DNA of 64,000 nucleotides from Closterium sp. NIES-65 (Eukaryota; Streptophyta; Zygnematophyceae; Desmidiales; Closteriaceae): NCBI GenBank assembly GCA_948144175.1, contig CANXME010000292.1:1-64000 (forward strand). The letters are read 5' to 3'. The position numbers were made by a program, and so were the translations under genes. Numbering within the stretch: position 1 is the first letter of the stretch; each line of letters opens with the position of its first letter. The notes beneath the pieces are model-generated. The model was not told where the DNA came from. It searched no databases and saw nothing but the letters and a program-made list of their open reading frames with translations. Of the stretch, positions 30,772 to 40,934 are shown piece after piece.

Positions 30772-33513
30772 GGGTAGTCGGCTTTGAGACGACAAATCGT
30801 CGTTAATTCTCAACCAATGTTGTTGAGTGAGACCATTTTCTAGTAGCTCGGCTCGCGAAATGTCGATTGGTGGTCAAATCACGTTCTAATTCAAAGTATC
30901 CAGTCCGCGACGGCGATTTTTGTAAATCAAAATTTCTGGCAGAATTCTCTCCAAACGATTTCTCAAGTTTCCACCGTTCATAAGGCCTCAATATGGTTGG
31001 TATGAACTCCGGAGGTGCTAGTGGCGAGATGGATAGAAGTAGAGAGGCTGAAGAGCAGGGGGGAGTTGCTGGTGGAGGAGTGGGGACTCACCAACCAGCC
31101 AACCCTACGCTACCTACTTCTTCTACACCATCTCCTACTACCGTGGATCGTGTGAAAGCTTTCTCTATTGAGAAATTCATGGGGGAGGACTACGAGCACT
31201 GGAGTTTCTGCATGAGGCTGATGTATACCCAATACAAGCTATTGGATTTGGTGGAGGGAAAGGAGAAGATGCCGGAGGCCGCGGAGCTGAAAGGAGTGTG
31301 GATGAAGCGATCGTACGACGCGTACATGCTCATGGTGCAAGCGGTGGGCGGACGACAACTTGACCACATCAAGGACCTCTTGGGTGATCCAGAGTGTGGC
31401 CCCAAGGCTTGGAGGAAGTTTCTGGATGTGCACTCACCGACACGTGCTACCGACATCGTGCTACTCGCGTGGCGGCTGCGCGACATCAAGTTCGTTGATG
31501 GAGAGCCGATGCAACCGGTGTTGGATGAGATGCGGGACATCTTCACGAAGCTCCAAGGTGGCGGTGTGGTGTACCCGGAGCTCGTGCAATGCGTGGAGAT
31601 CGTGATACGGCTGTCGGATTCATGGTCTGCCCTTGCGATCAACCTCAACTCCCAACAACCCCAATGGAGCGTGGATTATATTCGCGGGCGCATCCTAGAG
31701 GAGGACTTGCGGCGGTGGAGTGTGAAGCGCTCGGAGGAGGGGGCTGACTATGGAGTTGGAGGTGGAAAGAGTGGCTTCAAGAAGAAGTGGAAGGGCAAGA
31801 ATAAGGATAACCCTAAGGAGGATGGCGGCGGGGGTCAAAGGGAGGTGTGCTTCTACTGCAAGAAGTGCGGACATCGTTGGCGGAAGTGCTACCAACGACC
31901 CAAGGATTGGATCCCGCCTTCATCAAGCAACCAGCGTGGTGGCACGAGGAGTGGGGGAGTCATGGGAGCTAGTGGAGAGGAGAAGGATAAGGAGAAAGGC
32001 GACAAATCTGAGGAGCGGAAGGCCGGGTTCTTCTTCGTGAACGAAGGCACAACCAACCACGCTATGGCTGCCAAGGTTCTCCTACACCCCCTCACCCATT
32101 GGGAGATAGACTCCGGGAGCTCTTGGCACATGACTCCTCGTGCGGACCTACTTGATGAGATTCAGCCCGCACCCATCTCTACAGTCACATCCGCGACGGG
32201 CGCCAAGGCCAAGGTCATGGGCATGGGATGCGCCAAGTTCATGGGAGCGGATGGAGAGCTCGTGGGGCTGAAGAACGTGCTGTGGGTGCCGGACTTGTGC
32301 GCGAACCTGATTTCTACCGGACGATTGGGAGATGCGGGTGTGAACACCGAGACGATTGGCTCGGAGCGCTATCGTGCCTACAACGATGAGCGGCTGATTT
32401 GGGACCTGCAGTGGAAAGGGGATGTCCACAAGCGGATGTGGCAGATCCCGGTCCTCCCTTGGCGGAAATCGGGCAAGGCGGCAGCGGCGGCATCTATGGA
32501 GGAGAGCGTCACCGAGGAGGAGAAGCAATGTGTGCAAGGAGAGGAGCTGATTGGAGGAAGCGCGGCGGTGAAGGCGCCGGCTACCTCGGGCCAAGCGGAT
32601 TGGGAGACTTGGCATCGGTGACTCGCACACGTGGCTCTTTCAACACTGGAGGTGATGCACAAGGAGAAGTGCGTGCATGGGCTGCAATTGCAAGGAGATG
32701 GCACTCACTATGGCAGCTGCGAGGCGTGCATGCAAAACAAGTTTGCGCGGTTCCCGTTCCCACGAGCGGAGGGATCAGCGAAGGCACCATTGGAGGTGGT
32801 GCACATGGACCTGGTGGGTCCTATGAGGACTTAGGGGACTGGGGGAGTGCTGTAATTCCTTACCATGGTGGACGAATGGAGCCGTTTCACGTGGGCGCGT
32901 CCCTTGTCCAAGAAGAGCGATGCTGCGGCGACGATCAAGGAGGATTGGTTGCCGATGGTGGAGCGGCAAGCGATGCGGCTGGTGAAGGTGCTGAGGAGCG
33001 ACAGAGGTGGAGAGTTCACCAAGTTCCTCAAGAGAAATGGCATCCGACATCAGTTGACCTGCCCTGGAACACCGCAGCAAAACGGCATTGCTGAGCGTGC
33101 CAACCGGACCATTGGCGAGGCGGCTAAGACCTTGTTGAAGGCTGCTGGGATGCCTTACAAGTTCTGGCCTGATGCCGTTCGCCATGTCATCACGGTCAAG
33201 AACAGGGTCTTGACGCATGTTGGCGACAAGCATTGGGTGCCGTATGAGCGTTGGCTTGGGAAGAAGCCATCTATTGACATGCTGCGTGTGTGGGGCTGCA
33301 TGGGGCTTGTGATGGTGCCTAAGGAGCAGAGGCACAAGCTGGAAGTTGCTGCTGTGTGGGCTGTCCATCTTGGGATGGCTCTTGACTCGAAGGGGTGGCT
33401 GATGTGGGACCCCAAGAGCAAGAGGACGCTGGTCAGCCGTGACGTCAAGTTTGTGGAGGACGTCATGTACAAGGACTGGCAGCAGCAGCAGCAGGTGCAG
33501 ATTGGCTTGCGTC

Positions 33514-33861
33514 TGTCAGAGGTCCACTGGTGATCCCCGATCGATCCTAGGGAAGGGTTACAGGCACGTTTGCATGGGGGGTTATGGGCGCACTGACCCG
33601 CTACTGAAACAAGCCCTTTTATCCCAATGGTCTAGTGGTTGGGATTCTGAGATGGTATCCAGAGCGAAGGTCTCGGGTTCGAATCCCGGTGTATGCACTT
33701 CGGGCATCTCAGTGCGAGGGGGTGTCAGAGGTCCACTGGTGATCCCCGATCGATCCTAGGGAAGGGTTACAGGCACGTTTGCCTGGGGGGTTATAGGCGC
33801 ACTGACCCGCTACTGAAACAAGCCCTTTTATCCCAATGGTCTAGTGGTTGGGATTCTGAGA
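33514..33861 (+). mobile_element. TRIM: 348-bp miniature LTR retrotransposon with tRNA-like promoter
   Basis: LTRs 33514-33652 and 33723-33861 are both 139 bp and differ at two positions. They start TGTCAGAGG and end ATTCTGAGA. GCGTC is duplicated outside (33509-33513 and 33862-33866). The interior is 70 bases. It starts with the PBS TGGTATCCAGAGC (33653-33665, one inserted base relative to TGGTATCAGAGC) and ends in the purine tract GCGAGGGGG. No coding capacity. A Pol III A box, TGGTCTAGTGG (33628-33638), lies at the 5' LTR end and a B box, GGTTCGAATCC (33676-33686), in the interior. It sits inside Copia-4 pol. Confidence 0.92.
33628..33686 (+). promoter_or_regulatory. tRNA-type Pol III A and B boxes across LTR/PBS junction
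   Basis: TGGTCTAGTGG at 33628-33638 fits the A-box consensus TRGYNNANNGG and GGTTCGAATCC at 33676-33686 fits the B-box consensus GGTTCGANTCC. Their 48-base offset is within the range of tRNA genes. A D-arm (TCCCA...TGGGA) and a T-arm (CGGG-TTCGAAT-CCCG) can be drawn, but no acceptor stem pairs. TTTT runs at 33617-33620 and 33826-33829, at the same place in each LTR, could act as a Pol III terminator in the 3' LTR. Function is inferred. Confidence 0.6.
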
Positions 33862-35948
33862 GCGTCTGCAGGAAATTGAGCGGTCTATAGTGGAGGAGGT
33901 TCAGCTGCACCTTGATGAACTCCACGGGTCAGAGCTGACCAGTGACCACAGTGGCGGTGGTGAGCAACAAGTTTCTGGTCCTGCTGGAGAGGAGGGGTTG
34001 GAGGATGAGTCGGCACGTGTGGACTCACCATCTCAGCCCGAGCCTGCTGCAAACGCCAAGGTCACCAAGAGGAGTGTGCAGAGAGGAGCTTCACCACATG
34101 GGCAGCAGATTGCAACGCGTGAGAAAAGAGTGGCAGCAGCACCCTCAAGGCTGAAGTATAGCCGTTTGGGAGGACCCAAGCAAGGTGCCATGGCGGTTCA
34201 GGCGGATGAGGGAGAGGATGAGGAGATGGCGTTCTATTTCTTCACACCCTTGCCTGGAGAACCAGCCACAGTGGAGGAGGCACTGAGTGGACCCCAAAGG
34301 GAGGAGTGGAAGGCTGCCATGGATGCGGAGTTCAACAGTCTCATTGAGAATGGGACTTGGGAGCTTGTTGAGTTACCCGAGGGGCGACGACCGATCAGCA
34401 GCAAGTGGGTCTTCACAGTGAAGAGTGGTACTGATGGTGCGTTGGAGCGGTTCAAGAGCCGCTTGGTTGCCAAGGGGTTTCAGCAGAAGGAAAAGGTCGA
34501 CTTCGGGGAGATCTTTGCTCCCGTTGCTAAGCCAGTGACATTGAGGACTTTGATGGCTGGCGCAGCTGTGAAGGGATGGCACGTGAAGCAGATGGATATC
34601 ACCACTGCATTCCTCAATGGAATACTGCTGGAGGATATCTACATGGCGCAGCCCGACGGCTGTGAGGATGGGACCAGCCGGGTGTGCAAGCTTAAGAAGG
34701 CCATCTATGGCCTTAAGCAAGCACCCAGGTGTTGGTACGAGAAGCTGGAGGAGGTGCTGCTGGGTGGAGGCTTCAAGACGTCCCAGGCGGATCACAGCTT
34801 GTTTCTACTTGGAGAGGGGGAGCAGCTGCTTTTGCTGCTGGTGTATGTCGATGACATACTGCTGTTCTCACCTTCCATGGAGCAGATTGAGAGGACACAG
34901 AAGCTGCTGATGGACAACTTCAAGTGCAAGATGCTGGGGGATGTCCACTACTACTTGGGGCTGCAGATTGAGAGGGATGTTGAGAGGAGGTGGCTGAAGG
35001 TGTATCAGTCACACTACATCTCTGGTGTCATGGAGCGGTATGGTGTGACTGGGGGTCGCACTATGATGACACTGTTCCCTGCAGGCTTCAAATTGAAGAA
35101 GGCAGCTGAGGAGGATGATGTGCTTGAGGATGAGCAGCAAAACGAGTACCAGTCACTCGTTGGGAGTGTGATGTATGCTGCAGTGCATACACCACCTGAT
35201 GCTTCATTCGGAGTGGGGCAGCTGGCCAGAGTTGTGCAACGGCCCACTGTGGAGCAGTTGGAGGTGGCAATGCGCTTGGTGCGCTACCTTGGATAAACGG
35301 CATCTGCTGGTGTTCAGTTTTCAGCTGGCGGCCAGCTGAAACAGATTGGAGCAGATGGGGTCACGCCTGGTACCTTGAAGCTGTCGTGCTTCAACGACGC
35401 CACATGGGCCTCAGAGGATGAGGATCAGTCATCCGTTGGCGGCTTTGTGTGCATGGTCGGAGGTGGACCAGTGAGCTGGAGGTCCAAGAAGCAGAGTGAG
35501 ATTGCTCAATCTTCCGGAGAGGCAGAGTACATGGCGATGTACCATGCCATCAAGGAGATCGTGCTCCTGAGGAAGCTGCTGGAGGACATGGGAGCTGAAC
35601 AGGAGGGACCTACACCACTTTTCTCCGACAGCGAGGCTGCTATTGGCATGGCCAATAATCCTATCCTAAATGGGCTGAACAAGCACATGAAGATTAAGTG
35701 GCACTGGGTGAGGCAGATGGTGAAGGAGGGAGCTGTTGAGCTTCACCATGTGAAGGCTAGCAAGCAGGCGGCAGATTTTCTCACCAAGAGACTTCCCGAG
35801 AGCGCACATTGGAAGTGTGCTAAGATGTGTGGCATGGCATTGCACTAGTGAGAGCAGCAATGTCATGAATGCATGTGTGATTGTGTGCATGAGACTATGC
35901 ATGTGTGTGAGTGTGTGTGCATGCAGTCCGTTAGTCTGAGGGGGAGTT

Positions 35949-36719
35949 TGTCGGATGCACGTCATTCTGAGTGCATGTCATCCTAACGTTCTGCCGAGTG
36001 CTCGTGCTATTTGTGCTTGCATGATTTGCATGAGCGTATGTCATTGTGCAGGGCTGTTGGATATTATCATCTCTGTGTTTTTCTCCAAGTCTAAATGCTT
36101 GATCATGCAGGAGAAATCCAGAGCTTTCCAACGACACCAAGACCGCCTTATTTCGACCAAGATCGCCCAAGTTACAAGATTTCCAAGATTTGGATTTCTT
36201 ATTACCTTTTGGGGTTATATCTAATTTGGGTGATTACTTGGGACATGAATATAAAGGGATCTTTGATTGGGTGGTTAGGAAGGCAACTTTGACTTTTGGA
36301 TTGGGGTGGCTAGAAGTTTCTAGCATGGGTTGCAAATGTTACAACACCTAGGCAAAATCCAGCTAGATTGGATTTTGCATGTGACACCTCAAGGACCTCA
36401 TGATGAGGGTTGCATCCTTGCTGCTAGGAAGGTTCTTACCATCCTTCCCTAGCTCTTGGAGAACCCCTTCTCTCTCATGGTTCTCTTGGAGTCCCCAACT
36501 CCAACTTTCTATGCCCTAATGTTTGTACTTCCTCCACCATACTAGTCATGCGGCTGCTGGACGTTTTTACTTGGTTCTCACTCTATAGACCATCTTAACG
36601 ACTGATTCAACTTGGAGATGGTAGCTAAGCCTAAGGCGCAACTTCCTACCGAGCGGATTTGCGTTTAGTTGAGTAATGAGTTCGTCGTAAGCTCTCAAAG
36701 TGACGGATCCTGAACAACA
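35949..36719 (+). repeat. Copia-4 3' LTR
   Basis: Starts TGTCGGATGCACGTC after the polypurine tract and ends CCTGAACAACA. About 20 bases longer than the 5' LTR because of extra sequence near 36645 (CTTCCTACCGAGCGG). Confidence 0.93.
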
Positions 36720-36724
36720 TCTGG

Positions 36725-37444
36725 ACCCCCAGAGGGGTCTGCCAGAGAGACTGCAATCGGCCGACTGAGCGGCGTGAGGGTGGTGCTGTCGCGAAAGAAG
36801 GAGCGAGAAGCACGAGAGTCAAGTGTGAAGGTGTAAAAGGCCTCAGCAGGCGCAGTACCAGAGAGAGCAGTCTCACCAGCACCTAGGGCAGCAGCCTCAC
36901 CAGCACCTAGGGCAGCAGCCTCACCAGCACCTAGAGCAGCAGGCTCTGTACCTGGGTCAGGCGGTACGCACAGGTAATAGGCACCGTCATCACTAGTAGG
37001 CAATGCATACATGGCAGTGAGAATTACATCATTGTCAAGAGCAAATACATCTACCCTGTGCCCAAGCAGCTCCAGCCAGGTGGGGAGCTCAGCCTCGTCG
37101 CCAAACTCGGTACGCCAGGCGTCACTCAGACGGGCGAAGCAGCGGGACTGTGTGTGACCAGGTGTCCCGCAAGGGTGACCAGCCCGATCACCTGTGCGAA
37201 TGACGCACGGGCAGCGAACGGGACTCAAAGACCCTCTACTCTGAGCGTACCACTTGTGAAGCTGCTGGGAAGTAAGTGTCTCGCGTGGACGCCGCTGCAG
37301 CTGCAGCTGGCCACTGCCAGACGCTCCCAACTGACCAGCTCCAGGGCGACAGCTACGACGGCTACCGCCACAACCCCAATTAGCATACCACTCACAAAGC
37401 TGCTGGGGCGGGAGAGACTCGCGTGGATGTCGCTGGAGCTGCAT
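36725..37444 (-). pseudogene. Copia-3 gag remnant and early protease
   Basis: Reads, on the minus strand, QLCEWYANW, QQLHKWYAQ, the C/H-rich element VIRTGDRAGHPCGTPGHTQS, an acidic segment, AALGAGE repeats and the start of protease. The motif there is TLDSRAS, with Arg instead of the catalytic-loop Gly seen in Copia-2 (LDSGAS). It breaks at DPSGGP, exactly where Copia-4 is inserted. The Gag N-terminal part present in Copia-2 (MATPSVLAFDAEG onward) has no counterpart upstream. Confidence 0.82.
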
Positions 37445-38214
37445 CTGGCCACTTACAGTAGCAGCAGTAGCAGTAGCAGTAGCCTAGCAGTAGTAACAGA
37501 AGGAGCAGCAGTAGCAGCGCGGGTAGGGCAGGCGCGGCAGGCACGCAGGCAGGCAGGCAGGCAGGCAGGAAGGCAGGCAGGCAGGCAGGCAGGCGCGGCA
37601 GGCAGGCAGGCAGGCAGGCAGCCAGGGGCGGCTGCTCGAGGGTCCAGGGGCGGCTGCACCAGGAGCGGTTGCTTCAGGGGCCAGGGGCGGCTGCTCTGGG
37701 TCCAGGGGCGGCTGCTCAAGGGTCCAGGGGCGGCTGCTTCAGGGGCCCGGGGCGGTTGCTCCAGGGGCGGCGTAGCTGGTGCAGGGCAGCGCGTGGGTCC
37801 CACAGGTGACGTGACGGGCGACAGGGGGCAGCGCGCCGTCACCGGAGAAGGTGACGCGTGGGGCCGGCGGCAGGCTACGCGGGCGGCTGACTTAGCGCGC
37901 GGGGCTGAAAACGGGCTACGCAGGCGGCGGACGCGGTGCGCACGGCCTAAGCGGGCTGCGCGCGGGCGGCTTACGCGACGCGCGGACCGGCGGCACGCTG
38001 CGCGGGCAGCTGACGTGGCGCGCGGGGCCGAAAACGAGCCTAAACCGGCTTAAACGAAGAGCGCGCAGGCTGCTCAAGCGGCGCACGCGGGAAAAAAAAA
38101 GGGCCGTGCGCGTGCAGCCGAGGCGCGCGCGGGCAGCAGGCAAGGCAGGTGAGGAAATGTGGTAACGGTGGGCCCTTATCTTAGGTCCTAGAGCCCTCTA
38201 GGCTCTAGATACCA
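37445..38214. repeat. Copia-3 leader with GGCA and CAGGGGCGGCTG repeats
   Basis: AGCAGT triplet-like runs (37455-37520) pass into (GGCA)n at about 37545-37622, then about eight copies of CAGGGGCGGCTGCT (37622-37770), then GC-rich unique sequence up to the PBS TGGTATCTAGAG (minus strand, ending at 38214). The position matches the tandem-repeat leader of Copia-2, although the repeat units differ. Confidence 0.8.
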
Positions 38215-38359
38215 TCTTACAATCTTAGGCATGAAGTTGTGTGATTGAGTAGGTCAAGGGGGGGTACAAGAAGAATGTCGAGAGAAATATTGTACCCCCT
38301 AGTGCTAACCCCCATATAGCCTAGACAACCTAAACATAACATATAAATATAACTTGACA
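38215..38359 (-). repeat. Copia-3 5' LTR (145 bp)
   Basis: Pairs with 7750-7754 plus 24943-25087. On the minus strand it starts TGTCAAG and ends TTGTAAGA next to the PBS, so the usual CA end is absent. Followed by the target duplication AAAAC. Confidence 0.92.
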
Positions 38360-38364
38360 AAAAC

Positions 38365-38736
38365 ACCTTCTGTTGATGTTTGAATGCTATGTTGACACGA
38401 GCTTGGTTACTTATCTTCGAAGAAGATGACTCTACATGTGGAACAAACAAGACAGGGAGGTGAAAGAGAGGGAGGAGGCAAACAAGACAGGAGGTGCATG
38501 ACCTTGCCAGCACCCCGAGCTCCGCCGCCGGCTGTTCGTCCCATGGCTTATGTGGGAAGGAAGAAACCGGAGAGGGGACGTTAAGGAGATCGGAATTAGG
38601 AAGGCGGAAGCAGAAAGCACCATGATAGTGTCGAGGGGCCACCGTTCACCTCTTGCCGAAACCCAAGGGAGTGAGAGAGAGGCGAGCCGAGGTGGGGGGA
38701 CGATGATGGGAAACACTTAGGAGGTGCCCGTCTCAG
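38365..38736. other. Right flank of the nested block, no gene seen
   Basis: About 370 bases between the outer target-site duplication and the first unit of the 185-bp array. No coding frame, RNA or repeat was recognised. It was the direct neighbour of the TBL 3' flank before Copia-3 arrived. Confidence 0.5.
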
Positions 38737-39905
38737 AGGTGTGCATTCCGCGTTAGTGCGCATTTGGAGCTGAAACCTTGGTTGAAGGTGTGGAGGGGTA
38801 TGGAGAGCACCGGCATGTGCAAAAATCCTGGCCGCTTTGCAATTTTCTACATCCTAGTGAGTTTGTTAGCGTTGTGGGGGGAAAATTGCCCGAAATGCCT
38901 CGGAGGGGCCCGGTCTTGGGGTGTGCATTCTGCGTTGTGCGCATTTCGAGCTGAAATCATGACTGAATGTGTGGAGGGGTATGGAGAGGCTGAGCATGTG
39001 CAAAAATCCCCGGCCGCATTGCGATTTTCTGCACCCGAGGAGGTTTTTAGCGTTTTGGGGGAAAAATGACTTGAAACGCCTAGGAGGGGCCCTGCCTCGG
39101 ATGTGTATGTCAGAGGTCCACTGGTGATCCCCGATTGATAATAGAAAAGGGTTACAGGCTCGTTGTTCTGGAGGGTTATGGGCACACTGACCCGCTACTT
39201 AACAAGCCCTTTTATCCCAGTGGTTAGTGGCTGGGATTCTGACATGGTATAAGAGCGAAGATCTCGGGTTCAAATCCCAGTGTGCGCACTTCGGGCATCC
39301 CAGTGGGGGGGGGGGGTGTCAGAGATCCACTGGTGATTCCCGATTGATCCTAGGGAAGGGTTACAGGCTCGTTGTCCTGGGGGGTTATGGGCGCACAAAC
39401 CTGCTACTTAACAAGCCCTTTTATCTCAGTGGTTGGGATTCTGACAGTGTGCATTCCGCGTTTGTGCGCATTTCGAGTTGAAACCGTTGCTAAAGGTGTG
39501 AAAGGGTATGGAGAAGACGAGCATGTGCAAAAAATCCCAGCCATTTTGCAAATTTCTACACCCGAGTGGGTTTGTTAGCGCCCGATTTTGTAGTGAATGG
39601 CCCGAAACGCCTAGGAAGGGCCCAGTCTTGGATGTGTGCATTCCGCACTTTCGCGCATTTGAGCTGAAACCGTGGATAAAGGTGTGTAGGGGTATGGAAA
39701 ACACGATCATTTGCACAAATCCCCGACCGCTTTGTAACTTTCTACACTCGAGTGGGTTTGTTAGCGTTTTGGAGTGAAAATGGCCCGAAACGCCATGGAG
39801 GGGCGGTCTCGGAGGTATGCATTCCGCGTTTGTGCGCATTTCGAGCTGAAACCGTTGATAAAAGTTGTCGAGGGGTATGGAGAGCACGAGCCTGTGCAAA
39901 AATTT
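38737..39905. repeat. ~185-bp tandem array interrupted by a TRIM
   Basis: Units start with GTGTGCATTCCGCGTT and run through GCGCATTTCGAGCTGAAACC, GGGGTATGGAGA, TGTGCAAAAATCCC, GAGTGGGTTTGTTAGCG and GCCCGAAACGCC. Starts are seen at about 38737, 38920, 39447, 39634 and 39815, 181-187 bases apart apart from the TRIM. Copies are perhaps 75-85% alike, so the array is old. Confidence 0.87.
39108..39446 (+). mobile_element. Second TRIM copy inside the 185-bp array
   Basis: LTRs 39108-39244 and 39317-39446 start TGTCAGAG and end TTCTGACA. Between them are a PBS-like TGGTATAAGAGC, the B-box-like GGTTCAAATCC and a G tract. Flanks are GTGTA (39103-39107) and GTGTG (39447-39451). The undisturbed neighbouring array units read GATGTGTGCATTCC, so the left copy of the duplication has mutated. 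The A box is damaged (the CAATGGTCTAGTGG region reads CAGTGGTTAGTGG here). Confidence 0.88.
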
Positions 39906-39998
39906 CTGGTTCACGCGCACAGAAAAGGGCGCTTGCGATGACTGTTGTGTCTGCCGACAGATGCTAAGGAAGCGAATGCATCCCTATAAGCTCCCTAC
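39904..39998 (-). repeat. Left arm of a ~95-bp inverted-repeat family
   Basis: Its reverse complement (GCTTATAGGGATGC, CGCTTCCTTAGCAT, CTTTTCTGTGCGCG) matches 41205-41305 and 41380-41475 at roughly 80% by eye. Confidence 0.75.
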
Positions 39999-40222
39999 TC
40001 TCATCACCCTTCTCTCTACTCTCATCACCCTTCTCCCTACTCTCATCATTCTTCTCCCTACTCTCAACACCCTTCTCCCTACTCTCATCACCCTTCTTCC
40101 TACTCTCATCACCCTTCTCCCTACTCTGATCACCCTTCTCCCTATTCTCATCACCCTTCTCCCTACTCTCATCACCCTTCTCCCTACTCTCGTCACCCTT
40201 CTCTCTACTCTCATCACCCTGT
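39985..40222. repeat. 21-bp minisatellite
   Basis: About 11 copies of CTCATCACCCTTCTCCCTACT and close variants. The 21-base period keeps frames open and yields false 7-residue repeats (LITLLPT on +, ESREKGD on -). Confidence 0.92.
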
Positions 40223-40349
40223 TGCGATTTATTTTTCATTATCTTATATTGTTGTGAAAAAATTAAGATACCTTTACAACCTCTAGACCATTCTATTTAT
40301 AGTATTAGTCTTCATTGGAAAATCTAGCTTCTCAATTTCCAAATGAATC

Positions 40350-40655
40350 TACTAATATCGTGTGCATCGTGAGCATCGTGAGAATCGTGACGATTGTGAG
40401 CATCGTGACCATCGTGAGCATCGTGACTATCGTGAGCATCGTGACATCGTGACATCGTGAGCATCGTGACATCGTGAGCATCATAAGCATCGTGACATCG
40501 TGAGCATTGTGACATCGTGACATCGTGGGCATCATGACTATCGTGAGCATCTGGCATCGTGAGCATCATGACATCGTGACATCACGAGCATCGTGACATC
40601 GTGAGCATCGTTACTATCGTGAGCATCGTGACATCGTGAGAATCGTGAGCAAGAT
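40350..40655. repeat. CATCGTGA(GC) short-period array
   Basis: A tandem mixture of 9-base GAGCATCGT/GACATCGTG-type units and 12-18-base combinations. Irregular, no coding sense. Confidence 0.88.
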
Positions 40656-40934
40656 ATGAAAATGAATAAAATTAATAAACTAAAACATAGAAAGTGTACG
40701 TGGTAATCAAACAACTTTTTTCAAATATACACAATTTGAAAAGATTAATTAGAATGATTTAAACCACTAATCTAAAAACTAGATTGTTCAATGAGATTTT
40801 ATAAGCATATTCAAACACATCGTGACTAGGCACAAACATCGTGTCTAGGAAACAATACCGTTAAACCATTGCGCTGTTGCGCCGTGCGCGCTCTCGTGCA
40901 CTAGCACACATGTGCTCTCGCCTTCCGCGCAGTC
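40656..40934. other. Spacer between tandem arrays, no gene seen
   Basis: The left part is AT-rich and the right part (from about 40860) GC-richer. Nothing recognised. Confidence 0.5.

Larger units (their letters stand above)
30993..35848 (+). pseudogene. Copia-4 gag-pol, broken
   Basis: Starts MVGMNSGGASGEMDRS. The Gag CCHC knuckle CFYCKKCGHRWRKC is near residue 286 and a canonical protease motif EIDSGSSWHM near 373. An in-frame TGA at 32619-32621 falls inside the integrase HHCC finger (WHR, stop, LAHVAL). Two more stops lie between HMDLVGPMRT (TAG 32832-32834) and VDEWSRFTWA. SDRGGEF and PQQNGIAERANRT are intact. A TRIM element interrupts the frame at 33514-33861. The reverse transcriptase then has YVDDIL, a TAA stands at 35294-35296 after VRYLG, and RNase H follows (CFNDATWASEDE, FSDSEAAIGM, KQAADFLTKRL) to the TAG at 35846-35848. 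The 353 bases of TRIM plus duplication fully explain the frame change across it. Confidence 0.92.
30007..36719 (+). mobile_element. Copia-4: LTR retrotransposon inserted in Copia-3 protease
   Basis: LTRs 30007-30757 (751 bp) and 35949-36719 (771 bp) differ at roughly 18 positions by eye, plus a ~20-base indel near 36645. They begin TGTTGGATG or TGTCGGATG and end GAACAACA. Flanks ACTGG (30002-30006) and TCTGG (36720-36724) match at four of five bases. Skipping the element and one flank copy keeps the Copia-3 protease frame open. The PBS is a perfect TGGTATCAGAGC. The polypurine tract TGAGGGGGAG precedes the 3' LTR. Confidence 0.93.
7750..38359 (-). mobile_element. Copia-3: outermost LTR retrotransposon, split by later insertions
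   Basis: The 5' LTR (minus-strand sense) is 38215-38359. The 3' LTR is 7750-7754 plus 24943-25087, split by a DNA transposon after its first five bases on the + strand (TCTTA). The TSD AAAAC is perfect at 7745-7749 and 38360-38364. Its body is 25088-38214 minus the 6.7-kb Copia-4 insert at 30007-36719. The two LTRs differ by three substitutions and a 5-bp duplication. The PBS beside the 5' LTR reads TGGTATCTAGAG on the minus strand. The copy is dead: pol carries several stops and frameshifts, and the N-terminal gag region is missing. Confidence 0.9.

Noticed and set aside
33616..33700. A tRNA gene in Copia-4
   Set aside because: A and B boxes are present but no acceptor stem pairs and the anticodon arm is poor. 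The segment is part of a TRIM bounded by LTRs and a target duplication.
33514..33861. A tRNA-derived SINE
   Set aside because: Considered because of the Pol III boxes. The 139-bp direct repeats, PBS and purine tract between them, the 5-bp duplication and a solo LTR elsewhere fit a TRIM better.
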